Assembly (NCBI RefSeq): GCF_000185905.1
Contig: NC_014923.1
Coordinates: forward strand, 5,231,501-5,295,500
Length of the DNA: 64,000 nucleotides
From: Mesorhizobium ciceri biovar biserrulae WSM1271
GTDB lineage: Bacteria; Pseudomonadota; Alphaproteobacteria; Rhizobiales; Rhizobiaceae
Direction of reading: 5' to 3'
Shown: positions 17,266 through 25,676 of the stretch, in pieces
How the letters are laid out: each line of letters begins with the position of its first letter
Position numbering within the stretch: position 1 is the stretch's first letter
Translations under genes and position numbers: made by a program
Notes under the pieces: generated by a model
Told to the model about the DNA's origin: nothing
What the model saw: the letters and a program-made list of their open reading frames with translations, nothing else
Database searches by the model: none

Positions 17266-18258
17266 ATGGCCATGCTCAACCGCGTCCACCTCAACGGCCT
17301 GCGCGCCGTCGAAACCGTTGCCCGTCTCGGATCGCTGGCGGCGGCCGCCGGTGAGCTCAACGTTTCCGTCAGCGCCGTCAGCCAGCAGATAAGCCGTACC
17401 GAAAAACAGCTCGGCCAGGCGCTGTTCGAGCGAACGGCGAGCGGTCTGGTGCTGACCGAATTCGGCGCCGTCTTCGCGGCCCGCCTTGGTGCTGGATTTC
17501 GTGAGCTTTCCCAGGCCGTGGCGCTGGCCGACGAGGCTACGCAATGCACATTGGTGGTTTCGGTGGCGCCGGCCTTTGCCTCGAAGTGGCTGTTGCCCAG
17601 ACTATCTCGCCACTTCGACCGGCATCCCAACGTGCTGCTGCGCATCGACGCTTCGGTGCGGCTGGCCAATCTCGATCACTCAGACATCGACATCGCCATC
17701 CGGCTTGGCGACGGCAAATGGCCGGGCGGGCGCACGGAACTGCTCTTGGCGCAGGAAGTCTTCCCGGTCTGCGCGCCGGCGATTGCCCAAAAACTGAAGT
17801 CGATCGAGGACCTTGCCCAGACCTGCGCGATCACCGACGAGCGAGCAATGATCAACTGGGAAAGCTGGTTCGAGACGGCCGGCGTCCCACCTGTCAGCTT
17901 CCTCAAGGGTGCGCGTTTCACCGACCCGATGCTGTGCCTGGAATCGGCGATTGCCGGCCATGGCGTGATGCTGGGCTGGCAATTGCTCGCCGCGGATGCG
18001 CTGGCCGACGGGCGGCTGGTGGCGCCTTTCGGTATCCGCGCCCAGAGCGGGCTCGGCTATTGGCTGGTGACCTCGTCCGTCAAGGCGGAAAGCCGCAAGG
18101 TCCGGGATTTCAAGGTCTGGATCAGGGAAGAGATCGAAGCAACCATGGCGCGGTTCGGGTCCGCAAACCCAAAACCCGCCGGCGCGATCGCGGTGGAAAG
18201 CGCCGCGCCGCCGCTCTATGGTAGGTCGGACATCAAACTACGACAGGCAGGATCATGA
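17266..18258 (+). CDS. LysR-family regulator (GcvA-like group)
   Basis: A 330-residue regulator with N-terminal HTH (about 8-67: LNGLRAVETVARLGSLAAAAGELNV, SAVSQQISRTEKQLG) and a substrate-binding domain with the ESAIAGHGVMLGWQLLAAD stretch typical of the GcvA group. The C-terminus is extended (after about residue 300) by a proline/alanine-rich tail. Its stop overlaps the start of the M29 peptidase gene by 4 bp (ATGA), so the two form an operon. It diverges from a small gene and the YbfB-type MFS gene. Effector unknown. Confidence 0.9.
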   Translation: MAMLNRVHLNGLRAVETVARLGSLAAAAGELNVSVSAVSQQISRTEKQLGQALFERTASGLVLTEFGAVFAARLGAGFRELSQAVALADEATQCTLVVSVAPAFASKWLLPRLSRHFDRHPNVLLRIDASVRLANLDHSDIDIAIRLGDGKWPGGRTELLLAQEVFPVCAPAIAQKLKSIEDLAQTCAITDERAMINWESWFETAGVPPVSFLKGARFTDPMLCLESAIAGHGVMLGWQLLAADALADGRLVAPFGIRAQSGLGYWLVTSSVKAESRKVRDFKVWIREEIEATMARFGSANPKPAGAIAVESAAPPLYGRSDIKLRQAGS

Positions 18259-19511
18259 CCACACATTCGCGCGGCGTTTCCGCATCAATCGACCCGGTGA
18301 AGCTCGACAGGCTGGCGGAAGTCGCCATCAAGGTCGGGCTGCAATTGCAGCCAGGGCAGGATCTGGTGCTGACGTCATCGATCGCGGCACTGCCGCTAAC
18401 CAGGCGGATCGTCGAGCATGCCTACAAGGCCGGCGCCGGCCTGGTGACGCCGATCTTCAACGATGACGAGATGACGCTGGCGCGCTACCGCTTCGGCGCC
18501 GATGCCGGTTTCGACCGCGCCGCCGGCTGGCTCTATGAAGGCATGGCGAAGGCCTTCTCCAACAATGCGGCCAGGCTTGCGGTGCGCGGCGAGGATCCGT
18601 CGCTGCTCTCCGCACAGGATCCGGCGAAAGTGGCGCGCGCCAACAAGGCCAATTCGATGGCTTATCAGCCGGCGCTGGAAAAGATCACCGGCTTCGACAT
18701 CAACTGGAACATCGTCGCCTATCCGGACCTCGCCTGGGCCAAACAGGTCTTTCCCGGCGATGCCGACGATGTTGCGGTCGTGAAGCTCGCCGATGCCATC
18801 TTCGCCGCGTCGCGGGTCGATGTGGAGGACCCGATCGGCAATTGGAAGGCGCACAATACAGCGCTTCGCAGCCGCACAGAATGGCTCAACGGCCATAATT
18901 TCCATGCGCTGCACTTCACCGGACCGGGCACCGACCTGACGGTTGGACTGGCGGACGGCCATGAATGGATGGGCGGCGCCTCGACCGCCAAGAACGGTAT
19001 CACCTGCAACCCCAACATCCCGACCGAGGAGGTCTTCACCACGCCGCATGCGAGGCGGGTCGAAGGCCATGTCTCCTCGACCAAGCCGCTGTCCTACCAG
19101 GGCACGCTGATCGACGACATTTCGGTGCGTTTCGAAGAAGGCAGGATCGTCGAGGCCAAGGCATCGAAGGGCGAGGACGTGCTGAAGAAAGTGCTCGACA
19201 CCGACGAGGGCGCGCGCCGTCTCGGCGAGGTGGCGCTGGTGCCGCATTCCTCGCCGATCTCGGCCAGCGGCCTGTTGTTCTTCAACACGCTGTTCGACGA
19301 GAACGCCGCCTGCCACATCGCGCTCGGCCAATGCTATTCGAAGTGCTTCGTCGACGGCGCCTCGCTCAGCCAGGACGAGATCGCCGCGCGCGGCGGCAAC
19401 AAGAGCTTCATCCACATCGACTGGATGATCGGCTCGGACAAGATCGACATCGATGGCGTCCACAAGGACGGCGCCCGCGTGCCTGTCATGCGCAAGGGCG
19501 AGTGGGCCTGA
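18255..19511 (+). CDS. M29-family (thermophilic-type) aminopeptidase
   Basis: A 418-residue cytoplasmic metalloaminopeptidase. The family block VALVPHSSPIS...NTLFDENAACHIALG carries one metal-binding Glu and His, and a C-terminal segment (SFIHIDWMIGSDKIDIDG) carries further His and Asp ligands. M29 enzymes release N-terminal residues from peptides using two metal ions. The gene starts within the stop of the upstream LysR gene, implying translational coupling, and is followed by DUF488 after 21 bp. Confidence 0.92.
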   Translation: MTTHSRGVSASIDPVKLDRLAEVAIKVGLQLQPGQDLVLTSSIAALPLTRRIVEHAYKAGAGLVTPIFNDDEMTLARYRFGADAGFDRAAGWLYEGMAKAFSNNAARLAVRGEDPSLLSAQDPAKVARANKANSMAYQPALEKITGFDINWNIVAYPDLAWAKQVFPGDADDVAVVKLADAIFAASRVDVEDPIGNWKAHNTALRSRTEWLNGHNFHALHFTGPGTDLTVGLADGHEWMGGASTAKNGITCNPNIPTEEVFTTPHARRVEGHVSSTKPLSYQGTLIDDISVRFEEGRIVEAKASKGEDVLKKVLDTDEGARRLGEVALVPHSSPISASGLLFFNTLFDENAACHIALGQCYSKCFVDGASLSQDEIAARGGNKSFIHIDWMIGSDKIDIDGVHKDGARVPVMRKGEWA

Positions 19512-19532
19512 GGGTTCCAGCCGAGAGGTGTG

Positions 19533-19886
19533 ATGGCCTTCAAGATCGCGGTCAAGCGTATCTACGAGCCGCCCGCTGCCGATGACGGGCAGCGGGTTCT
19601 GGTCGACCGCATCTGGCCGCGCGGCGTCAGCAAGCAAGACGCCGCGCTGACGCTGTGGTTGAAGGACATCGCGCCGAGCGACGAGTTGCGCAAATGGTTC
19701 GGACACGAGGCGGTGCGCTGGGCGGAGTTTCAGGAGCGGTATGGCGCTGAGCTGGATGGGAATGGCGCGGCGGTGACGCAGTTGCGAGGCCTGCTGGGTA
19801 ACGGCAAGGTGACGCTGCTCTACGGCGCGCATGACGAGGCGCACAACAATGCGGTGGCGCTGGCGGGGTATTTGCACGGACGCTGA
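19533..19886 (+). CDS. DUF488-family protein
   Basis: A 117-residue cytoplasmic protein with the DUF488 hallmarks: AVKRIYEPPAADDGQRVLVDRIWPRGVSK, the block LWLKDIAPSDELRKWFGH, and a late TLLYGAHDEAHNNAVAL segment. The function of DUF488 is not established; some members carry conserved residues suggestive of an enzyme. GTG at 19530 directly precedes ATG 19533 in frame; GAGAGG lies upstream of both. It probably belongs to the LysR-M29 transcription unit. Confidence 0.88.
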   Translation: MAFKIAVKRIYEPPAADDGQRVLVDRIWPRGVSKQDAALTLWLKDIAPSDELRKWFGHEAVRWAEFQERYGAELDGNGAAVTQLRGLLGNGKVTLLYGAHDEAHNNAVALAGYLHGR

Positions 19887-19910
19887 GATTTTATGGCGGT
19901 CGGCGGAACA

Positions 19911-20071
19911 GCGCCCCCCCCTCTGGCCTGCCGGCCATCTCCCCCTCAAGTGGGGAGATCCGCTGTCATCATCTTCTTCGCAAATCCCGAACGTGACAGG
20001 ATGGCGGAGCGGCGAAGCTGCCAATCTCCCCACTTGAGGGGGAGATGTCCGGCAGGACAGAGGGGGGCGCC
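19911..20071. repeat. Rhizobial intergenic palindromic repeat, two inverted copies
   Basis: The left arm (19911-19960) reads GCGCCCCCCCTCTGGCCTGC followed by CGGCCATCTCCCCC, and the right arm (about 20021-20071) is its near reverse complement ending AGAGGGGGGCGC. Inner arms CTCCCC..GGGGAG form secondary hairpins. It is the same family as 4053-4240 and again fills the gap between convergent genes (DUF488 and the ArsC-like gene), where it may act as a bidirectional terminator or processing site. Confidence 0.85.
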
Positions 20072-20099
20072 ACGGAACACCGTGGAACGAGAGGCAGCT

Positions 20100-20438
20100 C
20101 TACTTCCCCACCGCCGCCTCATAGACATCAGCCTTGAACCCGACCATAACCCGGTCGCCTACTTCCAGCACCGGCCGCTTGATCATGGTCGGCTTGGCCA
20201 GCATCAGCGCCTTGGCGCTCTTCTCGTCGAGACCCTGCTTTTCCTTGTCCGGCAGCTCGCGGAACGTCGTGCTCGCCTTGTTGAGCAGCTTTTCCCAGCC
20301 GACCTTGCCCGCCCAACCATCCAGCCGCTTCGCGTCCAGTCCCTCGGCCCTGAAATCGTGAAACCGGTAGGCTACGTCATGGCCTTCCAGCCAGACGCGC
20401 GCCTTCCTGACCGTGTCGCAAGTGGTGATGCCATACAT
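20100..20438 (-). CDS. ArsC/Spx-family (YffB-like) thioredoxin-fold protein
   Basis: A 112-residue protein starting MYGITTCDTVRKARVWLEGH, with the single N-terminal Cys of the YffB/ArsC family and the later PTMIKRPVLE segment containing the family's Arg. YffB-like proteins resemble arsenate reductase, but substrate is uncertain (some bind glutathione). ATG 20438 was chosen as the family start; the frame is open to 20558 but the added residues are not family-like. The gene converges on the repeat at 19911-20071. Confidence 0.88.
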   Translation of the reverse strand: MYGITTCDTVRKARVWLEGHDVAYRFHDFRAEGLDAKRLDGWAGKVGWEKLLNKASTTFRELPDKEKQGLDEKSAKALMLAKPTMIKRPVLEVGDRVMVGFKADVYEAAVGK

Positions 20439-20623
20439 GGTGATCGTCAAAAGCGTGCTTCCTTGGCTGACTGTCGAATCCGTTCCACAGACTAAACCAC
20501 CCTTTCCGCTTTGCCAGAGCCGTTGCCATATCTCCGTTCCACATGACGGCCAGAACAATGTCCTGGCCGTCTAACCTCCAGATCATGCAGCAGCGATGTG
20601 AGCCGGAAGCCGGGGGTCCGGCC

Positions 20624-20977
20624 TCAATAATAGAAGCGCTCTTCGGTGATCTTGCCGTTTTTGACCGTGTAGAGGCCGACTTCATCCATGGTGACACGCT
20701 CGCCGGTAGCCTTGGGCGTTATGTCGAACTTGAAGCGCACCGCGAACTGGTCGCCATTGACATAGGGGCCTTCGACAGAGCCGCCATGGACTTCATTGTT
20801 CTCCTGCCACCACTGGCCCTTCTGCCTGAGAGCCTCCTTGCCACGGGAGATGGCCATCGGCCCCTCCATGGCTTCGTAGCTCACGATATCGTCGGAATTG
20901 TACTTCTCGGCGGCAGCTTCGTTCTCGCCCTGCTTGAGCAGCTCGGTGAAATCCTTGGCAATTTCGGCGATGGTCAT
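20624..20977 (-). CDS. NTF2/SnoaL-like fold protein
   Basis: A 117-residue protein, MTIAEIAKDFTELLKQGENE, with a helical N-terminus followed by curved beta strands (VHGGSVEGPYVNGDQFAVRFKFDI, then EVGLYTVKNGKITEERFYY), the layout of SnoaL-like or nuclear transport factor 2-like proteins. These fold into small pocketed enzymes or ligand binders. No catalytic residues can be assigned. It is monocistronic in appearance, with an AGGAGG-type ribosome site upstream (complement of CCTCCT near 20986). Confidence 0.82.
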   Translation of the reverse strand: MTIAEIAKDFTELLKQGENEAAAEKYNSDDIVSYEAMEGPMAISRGKEALRQKGQWWQENNEVHGGSVEGPYVNGDQFAVRFKFDITPKATGERVTMDEVGLYTVKNGKITEERFYY

Positions 20978-21111
20978 TTGCGTTCCTCCTGTTCAGACGC
21001 ATTTAGGTAGGGAACAGCCTGCTGGCCTGCCATCGTCGGACCGCGCCGTGCTGACAAGCCATGTCAGGATGATGGATATCGCTCGGAGTATGTGACGACG
21101 ATGTGAGCACA

Positions 21112-21717
21112 TCACATCGCGCTCAGCGGCCAACATTCCGGGAAAACGTACTTCTTCAGTCCGCGCAAGCTGTGCACAAGGACGAACTCTCGTGCAACAA
21201 AGCTGATTGGGCCCATAGGCTGTTTGGGGACAAGTTTTCGGTCATATGCAAGCGTCAGATGCGGAACGAAACCATCTGACGCCTTGAGGCCTTCGCGCAG
21301 CATTTCGACGCCGAGCTTCCTGCTCAACTCACAAACCGGTCCGTCATCGGCGAGAAGCACGAAAGGGTGTTTGGCTGGCTTGCCCCTAGTCGCCGGTCGG
21401 CCGGGAAAGCTACTGGCATAGCGAAAGGTAACCTCGAACGGGGCCATCGCAATGCACCGTCCCGATCGGGCGGCCGCAAAAAGAATTTTGGACCGTAGCC
21501 TTTTGTAATCACCGACATGCTGCAGGCTGACGTGAAAACGCTCCGGTAGCAGTTGGTCGCCGGTTACCCCGCATTGGCCGCATAGCCGATTTTGACAATC
21601 GGCAAAGCGCGAATGGTCCTTAGAATGCAAAAACAAACCGAAGAACACGCGCTCGGGCCGTTTAGGCCGCCATGGCGGCTCTGGAAGTCCATAGTCGAAT
21701 TCGCCTTGCAGATACAT
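21112..21717 (-). CDS. 2'-5' RNA ligase / LigT-like 2H phosphoesterase
   Basis: About 201 residues with both 2H-phosphoesterase motifs: HVSLQH (HxS form) in the first half and HLTLAY (HxT) in the second. These histidines act on 2',5'- or cyclic phosphodiester bonds of RNA or nucleotides. The region has lower GC and more AT-rich codons than its neighbours, suggesting more recent acquisition. ATG 21717 (MYLQGEFDYG) is favoured; the frame extends to a TTG at 21792 and the exact start is uncertain. It has no obvious operon partner. Confidence 0.8.
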   Translation of the reverse strand: MYLQGEFDYGLPEPPWRPKRPERVFFGLFLHSKDHSRFADCQNRLCGQCGVTGDQLLPERFHVSLQHVGDYKRLRSKILFAAARSGRCIAMAPFEVTFRYASSFPGRPATRGKPAKHPFVLLADDGPVCELSRKLGVEMLREGLKASDGFVPHLTLAYDRKLVPKQPMGPISFVAREFVLVHSLRGLKKYVFPECWPLSAM

Positions 21718-21894
21718 ACGCACACGCCCGGCAAAGAACGCTCCTGTTTTGCTCCATTCTGGAACAAAACAGGAACACTCTCCTTGAGTCAAGCCTGGAA
21801 TCTATTCGAGCTCACGCCCAGCAGCCGATGATACCCTCGACCTCGAGGAAATCGTGGATCGCCCAGTTGGCCCCGGTTTTTAGCGTTCGATGAA

Positions 21895-22980
21895 CTAACC
21901 TGGCAGCACTGGGCAGTTGGCGCCACGGCGCAGGCTGATATGCGCCACGTCGCCGACCTGGAAGCGAAAACCCTCGGCCTGGCGCGGCGCGTCGATGACG
22001 ACAGGCGCGCCCTGCCCGAGTTCGGCATGCAGGCGCAGCGTGCGGCCGTGAAAGACGACGCTGTTGACGCGCGCCGGTGCGGTGCCGGGCGCGGCCTCGG
22101 TCATCGCCAGCAAATCCTCCGGGCGCACGCCGATGGTGCGGGTAGCGCCCTCGGCAGGTGCCTCGCCGGTTTCGGAAATAGCCTCCAGCGGCAGGGTGCC
22201 GGCGGTGAAACGCAAGCGATCGCCATCGCGGCCGACAAACCGTGATTGCAGGAGATTCATGGTGCCGATGAAGCTCGCCACAAACTTCGTGGCAGGCCGG
22301 TCATAAAGTGTGGCCGGCGGTGCGATCTGCTCGATGCGGCCCTTGTTCATGACGACGATGCGGTCGGAAATCGACAGCGCTTCGGTCTGGTCGTGGGTGA
22401 CCATGACGAAGGTGGTGCCAAGCCGCGACTGCAGCCGCTTCAGCTCAACCTGCATCTGTTCGCGCAGATGCGCATCGAGCGCCGACAGCGGCTCGTCGAG
22501 CAGCAGCACGCGCGGCTCGCAGACGATGGCACGCGCGAGCGCGACGCGTTGGCGCTGGCCGCCAGACAGTTCGGAGACACGGGCGCCAAGCTTGTCGGCG
22601 AGACCGACCATGTCGAGCGCTTCGCCGGTGCGCTTAGCCTGTTCGGCTCCAGACAGTTTGCGCAGCGACAGACCGAAGCCGACATTTTCTGCAACATTCA
22701 TGTGCGGGAACAGCGCGTAGTCCTGGAACACGGTATTGACCGGCCGGTCGAACGGGCGAAGTGCCGTGATATCGCGGCCGTCTAGCAGCACCTTGCCGCT
22801 CGACGGGCTTTCGAAACCGGCGATGACGCGCAGACTGGTGGTCTTGCCGCAACCCGACGGCCCGAGCAGCGTGATGAACTCGCCGCTGACAATGTCGAGA
22901 TCGACGGCGTCGAGCCCGACGATGCCGCCAGGAAAAATCTTCGAGACCGCCTGCAGCCGGACGAGTGGATCAGGCGCCAT
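21895..22980 (-). CDS. potA: Polyamine-type ABC transporter ATP-binding protein (PotA-like)
   Basis: A 361-residue ABC ATPase: Walker A GPSGCGKTT (about 40-48), signature LSGGQRQRVALARA, Walker B VLLLDEPLSALDA, then a C-terminal TOBE domain (about 280-355) as in PotA/FbpC/AfuC types. It energises the adjacent spermidine/putrescine-type importer. The start at 22980 overlaps the regulator gene upstream by 11 bp. It is the last gene of the operon potB-potC-potD-[repeat]-XRE-potA on the minus strand. Precise substrate is inferred from the operon. Confidence 0.87.
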   Translation of the reverse strand: MAPDPLVRLQAVSKIFPGGIVGLDAVDLDIVSGEFITLLGPSGCGKTTSLRVIAGFESPSSGKVLLDGRDITALRPFDRPVNTVFQDYALFPHMNVAENVGFGLSLRKLSGAEQAKRTGEALDMVGLADKLGARVSELSGGQRQRVALARAIVCEPRVLLLDEPLSALDAHLREQMQVELKRLQSRLGTTFVMVTHDQTEALSISDRIVVMNKGRIEQIAPPATLYDRPATKFVASFIGTMNLLQSRFVGRDGDRLRFTAGTLPLEAISETGEAPAEGATRTIGVRPEDLLAMTEAAPGTAPARVNSVVFHGRTLRLHAELGQGAPVVIDAPRQAEGFRFQVGDVAHISLRRGANCPVLPG

Positions 22981-23578
22981 CGCGAACCTCGGACGGCTTC
23001 GTGGTGTTGACCCAGAGTATCTGGCACCGCTCGGCGCCCGGATTGCGGAAGGCATGCAAAAGCGTGCTCTTGAAGGCAAAGCTGTCGCCGGCCTTCAGCA
23101 CGTACTTTGTCGAATCCACCACCAGTTCGACCTCACCAGCCAGCACGAAGCCGAATTCATGGCCGGCATGCGCATAGGCCTCGGCCGTGCCGCCGCCGGC
23201 TTCCACCGTCACCAGCATGCCGGTCAGCGTCGCGCCCGGGGGTGACAGCAGCGCCTTGGCAATGCCTTCCGATTTCACCGGGATTTGCCGCCGCTTGTCG
23301 GCACGCACGCAATAGAGGTCGTTCGCCGTGTCGCTGCCGTCGGCGATCAGCGCCGACGGCTCGATGTCGAGGGCGGCGGCGAGCGGCCAGATCACCTTGA
23401 CGCGCAGCGAGGACATGCCGCGCTCGATCTGGCTCAATGCACCGATCGACACGCCGGCCTTTGCCGCAAGATCGGCCAGCGACAAATTGCGCTCCAGCCG
23501 CAGCGCCCGCACGCGCCGGCCGACGCGAACGTCGGCATCGTCCTTCGGCTTCCCAGCCGTTTCGTCCAGCATGTCCAT
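22970..23578 (-). CDS. XRE-family regulator with cupin domain (PuuR-like)
   Basis: A 202-residue protein: Xre/Cro helix-turn-helix (about 19-75: RVGRRVRALRLERNLSLADLA, KAGVSIGALSQIERG) and a C-terminal cupin (about 122-190: AHAGHEFGFVLAGEVEL.., LKAGDSFAF). HTH-cupin proteins such as PuuR repress polyamine or amino acid genes and respond to ligand at the cupin. It is embedded inside the polyamine transport operon, between potD and potA, so autoregulation is likely. Candidate target sites are the palindromes at 26596-26611 and 27967-27993. Confidence 0.88.
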   Translation of the reverse strand: MDMLDETAGKPKDDADVRVGRRVRALRLERNLSLADLAAKAGVSIGALSQIERGMSSLRVKVIWPLAAALDIEPSALIADGSDTANDLYCVRADKRRQIPVKSEGIAKALLSPPGATLTGMLVTVEAGGGTAEAYAHAGHEFGFVLAGEVELVVDSTKYVLKAGDSFAFKSTLLHAFRNPGAERCQILWVNTTKPSEVRDGA

Positions 23579-23599
23579 GCGTTAGTCCTCGTTTGCTTT

Positions 23600-23745
23600 C
23601 CCTTCTCCCCTTGTGGGAGAAGGTGGATCGGCGCGCAGCGCCGAGACGGTTGAGGGGTGTTCCAGCGGAGTGAGACGCTGGTGTTCCCTGGAGCACCCCT
23701 CATCCGTCGCCTTCGGCGACACCTTCTCCCACAAGGGGAGAAGGG
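23600..23745. repeat. Long inverted repeat between potD and the XRE gene
   Basis: The left end CCTTCTCCCCTTGTGGGAGA (from 23601) and the right end TCTCCCACAAGGGGAGAAGG (ending 23743) are inverted copies, and inner copies of GGTGTTCC/GGAGCACC also pair. The whole element could fold into one long hairpin. It lies inside the operon, so it may separate strong expression of upstream potBCD from the regulator and ATPase genes. It belongs to a different family from the repeats at 4053 and 19911. Confidence 0.8.
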
Positions 23746-23751
23746 GGAGCT

Positions 23752-24822
23752 TTATCCCCCCGCCTTGACCTTTTCGAACATCTTGGCGAGGTCGTCATTC
23801 TGTTTCATCGGTCCGGTGAAGATGGTGGTCTTCAGCATCACCTCCGGGTCGGACGGCAGCTGCAATTTCTCCAGCTCCTCCTTCGGCACCGCGGCGAAGG
23901 CCGAACTGGTCGAGCTGCCATAGCCGTAGGCCTCGATCAGGTATTTGCCGGAATCCGTCTCCAGCCGGCTGTTGATGAAATCATAGGCGAGGTCGACATT
24001 CTTGGCGTCCTTGAGCATCACGAAGCCGCAGGCCCAAGTCAGCATGCCCTCCTTGGGCTTCATGAACTCGACCGGCACGCCCTGCTTCTTGAGCGAGGTG
24101 GCCGACGCGTTCCAGGTCATGGCGGCGACCAATTGGCCGCTGGCCAGCGCCTGTTCGACGGAGGTCATGTCGGTGGTGTAGTTGGAGAGCAGCGGGCGCT
24201 GCTCGCGCAGCTTCTCGGCCACCTTGTCCATTTGCTCCGGCGTCATGTCGAACGGATTGACGCCGGCGAGCAGCGCCGCCACGACAGGCGTGTCATGCAC
24301 CGCGTCGATCGTCGCCATGCGACCGGCATACTGCTTGTCCCACAAAAGGTTCCAGCTCGCTTCCGGGTTCTCCACCAGATCGGTGCGGTAGAGGATCGAG
24401 GTGTTGCCCCAGTCCCACGGCACCATCCAGACCTTGCCGTCGCCAGCCTGCAGGTCTGGCAGGTTCTTGAACACCGGGAAGATCGAGTCCCAGTTCTTGA
24501 TGCGCTTGGTGTCGATCGGCTGCAGCAGGCCTTCCTTGTTCCAGCGCGCCACCTTGTCATAGCAGGGATGCGCAATGTCTGGTCGGAAGCCGGCCTTGAC
24601 CTTGGTGAAGGCGTCATCGTCGTCACCGAAGATCGAGGCCTCGACGCCATCGGGATGCGCGGCAAGGAAGCTCTTGTTGAAGTCGGGCAGTTCATAGCCC
24701 GACCAGGTGAAATATTGCAGCTTGTCGCCGGCGAAAGCGACGGTCGACGACAGCGCCAGCGCGAACGCCGTCAATCCAGCGCAAACAGTCTTTGCAGAGA
24801 TCGATTTCAGGTCGAATGCCAT
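23752..24822 (-). CDS. potD: Polyamine-type ABC substrate-binding protein (PotD-like)
   Basis: A 356-residue periplasmic binding protein with a signal peptide (TVCAGLTAFALALSSTVAFA, cleavage about residue 31) and the PotD/extracellular family 1 pattern: LQYFTWSGYELPDF at the mature N-terminus, WMVPWDWGNTSILYRTD in the middle. The tryptophan- and aspartate-rich pocket suits spermidine or putrescine. The start overlaps the end of the permease gene potC by 16 bp. Some family members bind other cationic compounds. Confidence 0.88.
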   Translation of the reverse strand: MAFDLKSISAKTVCAGLTAFALALSSTVAFAGDKLQYFTWSGYELPDFNKSFLAAHPDGVEASIFGDDDDAFTKVKAGFRPDIAHPCYDKVARWNKEGLLQPIDTKRIKNWDSIFPVFKNLPDLQAGDGKVWMVPWDWGNTSILYRTDLVENPEASWNLLWDKQYAGRMATIDAVHDTPVVAALLAGVNPFDMTPEQMDKVAEKLREQRPLLSNYTTDMTSVEQALASGQLVAAMTWNASATSLKKQGVPVEFMKPKEGMLTWACGFVMLKDAKNVDLAYDFINSRLETDSGKYLIEAYGYGSSTSSAFAAVPKEELEKLQLPSDPEVMLKTTIFTGPMKQNDDLAKMFEKVKAGG

Positions 24823-25676
24823 TGCAGTTCTCCTCTCTTGGTCTGTTTTGGTTGTGATGGATCCGCGCGCTTTGGCGCCGTGGCGGACAAGCCGCGATGG
24901 CGCAGAATTTCAGCTGTTGCAGCGATGACGAAGGACACCGCCAGGATCGAAGTGCCCAGTGCCATCACCGTCGGCAGCGACCGGGGAAAACGCAGCTGGC
25001 TCCAGATGTAGAGCGGCAGCGTCGGCTCGGTGCCGGCCAGGAAGAACACGACGATGAATTCGTCGAAGGAGATCAGGAAGGCCAGCATGAATGCCGAGAC
25101 GATGGCCGGCAGGCTGAGCGGCAGCATGACCCGCCGGAAGGTCGTCCAGTCGGAGGCGCCGAGATCGAGTGCCGCCTCGCGAATGGTTTTCGGGATGGCG
25201 GCGAAGCGGCTGCGCATGATCACCACGGTCGTCGGCAGCGCCACCAATATATGGCCGAGAACGATGGCGACGCGCGATGGCCCCAGACCAACGAGGTTGA
25301 TGAGGATCAGCAGCGATATGCCGACGATGACGCCCGGGATCAGGATCGGCAGCCTTGCGATGGCGCTGATGGTGGCGGCCAGCGGCGAGCGGCCGTAGAG
25401 GTCCATGTAGGACACGGTGATGCCGCACAGCGTCGCACCCGTGGCGGCGAAGGCGCCGATGGCGAGGCTGTTCAAGAGTGCACCGGTCAGCGCCGAATTG
25501 CCGAACAGCGTCGCGTACCATTGCAAGGTAAAACCTTGCAGCGGAAACGCTGCCTGGATCGAGTTGTTGAAGGAAAACAGCGGGATCAGCAGCACCGGCA
25601 GATAGAGAAAGACCAAATAGGCGGCGACATACATGCCGAGCCAGCGGCCACCTCCCTGCGTGCGTGCAGTGCTCAT
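24807..25676 (-). CDS. potC: Polyamine-type ABC transporter permease (PotC-like)
   Basis: A 289-residue inner membrane protein with six hydrophobic segments and the EAA loop REAALDLGASDWTTFRRVMLP that contacts the ATPase. ATG 25676 overlaps the potB stop by 4 bp (ATGA). Such permeases pair with PotB to form the translocation path. The C-terminus (KRADPSQPKQTKRGEL) is polar and slightly extended. The downstream gene potD overlaps its end. Confidence 0.88.
   Translation of the reverse strand: MSTARTQGGGRWLGMYVAAYLVFLYLPVLLIPLFSFNNSIQAAFPLQGFTLQWYATLFGNSALTGALLNSLAIGAFAATGATLCGITVSYMDLYGRSPLAATISAIARLPILIPGVIVGISLLILINLVGLGPSRVAIVLGHILVALPTTVVIMRSRFAAIPKTIREAALDLGASDWTTFRRVMLPLSLPAIVSAFMLAFLISFDEFIVVFFLAGTEPTLPLYIWSQLRFPRSLPTVMALGTSILAVSFVIAATAEILRHRGLSATAPKRADPSQPKQTKRGELQWHST

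Noticed and set aside
21800..21895. Short coding-like minus-strand peptide (ANWAIHDFLEVEGIIGC)
   Set aside because: Only about 28 codons, starts inside the end of potA, no start codon with ribosome site; cannot be tied to a family.
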